Positions 62,784 to 64,000 of a stretch of 64,000 nucleotides of DNA are shown here, one piece after another. The DNA lies in the NCBI RefSeq assembly GCF_003611035.1, contig NZ_CP030033.1:744001-808000 (forward strand). The letters are read 5' to 3'. Position 1 is the first letter of the stretch, and every line of letters begins with the position of its first letter. Under the pieces are notes generated by a model. The model did no database searches, had not been told where the DNA came from, and saw nothing but the letters and a program-made list of their open reading frames with translations. This DNA is from Cryobacterium soli (GTDB lineage: Bacteria; Actinomycetota; Actinomycetes; Actinomycetales; Microbacteriaceae). A program made the translations under genes and the position numbers.

Positions 62784-63731
62784 TCAATCGACCTCCGGCT
62801 TGAGCGCCCGAATGTACGCGACCGAGAAGGCCGCGCCGACAAGCAGCATGATGGTGGCGATCGCCGTTCCGAAACCGAGCTGCCCGAATTGGAAGGCCTC
62901 TTGGTAGGCCAGCACCGGCAACGTCGAACTGTTGGTGCCGGGCCCACCGCCGGTCATCACGAAGATCAAAGTGAAGACCGACAGGGTCTGCAGGGTCGTC
63001 AGCATGAGGTTGGTGGAGATACTGCGCCGGATCATCGGGATGGTGATGAACACCAGCCGCTGCCAACCGCGCGCACCGTCGACCTCCGCCGATTCGGTGA
63101 TCTCAGGCGGCACATCCTGCAGCGCCGCCGAGTAGACGAGCATCGAGAAGGCTGTGCCGCGCCAGATGTTGGCGAGGATCACCGACAGCATCGGCAGCGC
63201 GTACAGCCAGTTCGGCCCGTCGATGCCGACGGCGGCGAGCAGGTTGTTCAGCGTTCCGGTGTCGTTGAAGAAGGCGTAGGCGGCGAACGAGGCGACGATC
63301 TCCGGCAGCACCCAGGCCGTCACCACGAAGGTACCCACGAGGGAGCGGACCAGGCGGTTGGAGGATCGCATCAGAAGGGCCAGCCCCAGGCCGAGAACGT
63401 TCTGTCCCACGATCGCCGAGGCGACCAGGAACACCAGGGTGAGCAGCACCGACTTGGGAAAGTCCGGGTCGGCCAAGAGAGCCGCATAGTTGTCGAAGCC
63501 CACGAAGGTCGAATCCTGAGCGGATGCCCCTGACAGTGACGCGTTCGTGAAAGAACCGTAGAAGGAGCTGATCACCGGCCCGAGAAGGAAGACCGCGAGG
63601 AGCACCACCGCAGGTAACAGCGGGATGCTCCGAACCAGGGAACGGTGGGTCGCGGCCCGCGCCCGGCCCGGCCGAGGGGATGTCCCTCGACCCGGCCGTT
63701 CATCAGGTCGCGCCAGAGTCGGCGCGGACAC
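62784..63731 (-). CDS. Sugar ABC transporter permease (first, MalF-type)
   Basis: Membrane permease of 315 aa with six helices; the EAA loop is ESAEVDGARGWQRLVFITIPMIRRSI (about 210). A long, basic, Arg-rich N-terminus (RPDERPGRGTSPRPGRARAATHRSLVRS) is cytoplasmic. It lies directly after the solute-binding protein gene and one base before the second permease, so all are co-expressed. The start is GTG 63731, lying 2 bases after the binding-protein stop. Substrates are most likely mannose-containing oligosaccharides, because the GH38 gene ends the operon. Confidence 0.93.
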   Translation of the reverse strand: MSAPTLARPDERPGRGTSPRPGRARAATHRSLVRSIPLLPAVVLLAVFLLGPVISSFYGSFTNASLSGASAQDSTFVGFDNYAALLADPDFPKSVLLTLVFLVASAIVGQNVLGLGLALLMRSSNRLVRSLVGTFVVTAWVLPEIVASFAAYAFFNDTGTLNNLLAAVGIDGPNWLYALPMLSVILANIWRGTAFSMLVYSAALQDVPPEITESAEVDGARGWQRLVFITIPMIRRSISTNLMLTTLQTLSVFTLIFVMTGGGPGTNSSTLPVLAYQEAFQFGQLGFGTAIATIMLLVGAAFSVAYIRALKPEVD

Positions 63732-63733
63732 GG

Positions 63734-64000
63734 CTACTCGGCGCTCTCGGTGTTCTCTTCACCGACGATGCCGACCACCGCTTGGTCGTAGGCCGCCGCC
63801 GCGTCTTTGGGGCTCTGCTGCCCCGTCATCACGGCTTCCATGGCCACGGTGATCGCGCTGGAGATCTGGGCGTAGTCGCTGGTGGCTGGGCGGAAGTGCG
63901 TGTTCGCCACGATTTCTGAGAAGAATCCGAAGGTGGGGTTCGCGGCCTGGTAGTCCGGGTCCTGGGAGACGTCGTCACGCACGGCGATCTGGCTGGCTGC
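63734..64000 (-). CDS. Extracellular solute-binding protein, C-terminal part (cut by window edge)
   Basis: The last 88 residues of an ABC sugar-binding lipoprotein; the gene continues beyond the right edge. The sequence ends VMTGQQSPKDAAAAYDQAVVGIVGE..., the typical last helix of a family-1 binding protein, where QQSPKDAAAAYDQAV matches the conserved end. The N-terminus with signal peptide and lipobox lies outside the window. It is the first visible gene of the operon solute-binding protein - permease - permease - GH38 alpha-mannosidase. Confidence 0.85.
   Translation of the reverse strand, partial: AASQIAVRDDVSQDPDYQAANPTFGFFSEIVANTHFRPATSDYAQISSAITVAMEAVMTGQQSPKDAAAAYDQAVVGIVGEENTESAE

Overview
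The window is a GC-rich chromosomal segment with dense, mostly single-copy genes on both strands, short intergenic gaps, GTG and TTG starts and frequent 4-base stop/start overlaps. The gene families present (MSMEG_4193/DUF3090/SCO1664 trio, DUF6325, DUF1272, deazaflavin-dependent nitroreductase, MmyB-like regulator, TAGGCT-type -10 boxes directly in front of start codons) point to an actinobacterium. A Microbacteriaceae member such as a Cryobacterium relative is my inference, not something the sequence proves. I see no rRNA, tRNA, CRISPR array, insertion sequence, prophage or integrase.

Layout. 1-8.6 kb: end of an MFS transporter, YjbR protein, luciferase-like oxidoreductase, isoprenylcysteine-methyltransferase-like protein, secreted lytic transglycosylase, F420-type nitroreductase, a PadR regulator, a secreted acidic repeat protein, a GH18 chitinase with a cellulose-binding domain, and a DUF6325 gene followed by a tiny basic gene. 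8.7-13 kb: acyl-CoA ligase, slipin, DUF1272, and a DszA/NtaA-type monooxygenase divergent from a PLP sulfhydrylase. 14.6-22 kb: DEAD-box helicase, a manganese riboswitch with its TerC gene, NUDIX hydrolase, a large sulfatase carrying an extra N-terminal DUF1269-like domain, and a DUF805 remnant. 22-33 kb: pgi, SixA phosphatase, RluA-type pseudouridine synthase, RidA, a giant LuxR regulator, Gfo/Idh oxidoreductase with UPF0303 protein, PAP2 phosphatase, DUF1992, DUF2127 and GNAT.

33-44 kb: MFS, flavodoxin, a PadR/DHA2 efflux operon, PPK2, a Ca2+-type P-ATPase, a HemG-like flavodoxin, palindromic repeats, ArfB, and the SCO1664-DUF3090-MSMEG_4193 operon. 44-54 kb: GH3 beta-glucosidase divergent from a TetR/VOC pair, MBL hydrolase plus antiporter, SDR divergent from an MmyB-like regulator, HutD-like protein, and an ammonium transporter. 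54-64 kb: AlkD-like repair protein, GerW plus DUF4342, UbiB kinase with a PadR regulator, LysE exporter, and an ABC sugar-uptake operon with a GH38 alpha-mannosidase that runs off the right edge.

How it fits together. Polysaccharide use recurs (chitinase, GH3, GH38 with its ABC importer), as do redox and metal homeostasis (TerC with Mn2+ riboswitch, P-ATPase, flavodoxins, nitroreductase) and sulfur scavenging (sulfatase, DszA-like monooxygenase, sulfhydrylase). Two unlinked PadR genes share an identical 18-base promoter element and may form one regulon. A striking feature is a TANNNT hexamer 6-7 bases before the start codon of at least a dozen genes, which suggests leaderless transcription. 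I found no single unmistakable new system. The best candidates for new biology are the DUF1269-sulfatase fusion, the shared PadR operator, the palindromic elements at 40.7-41.5 kb, and the GerW-DUF4342 pair.
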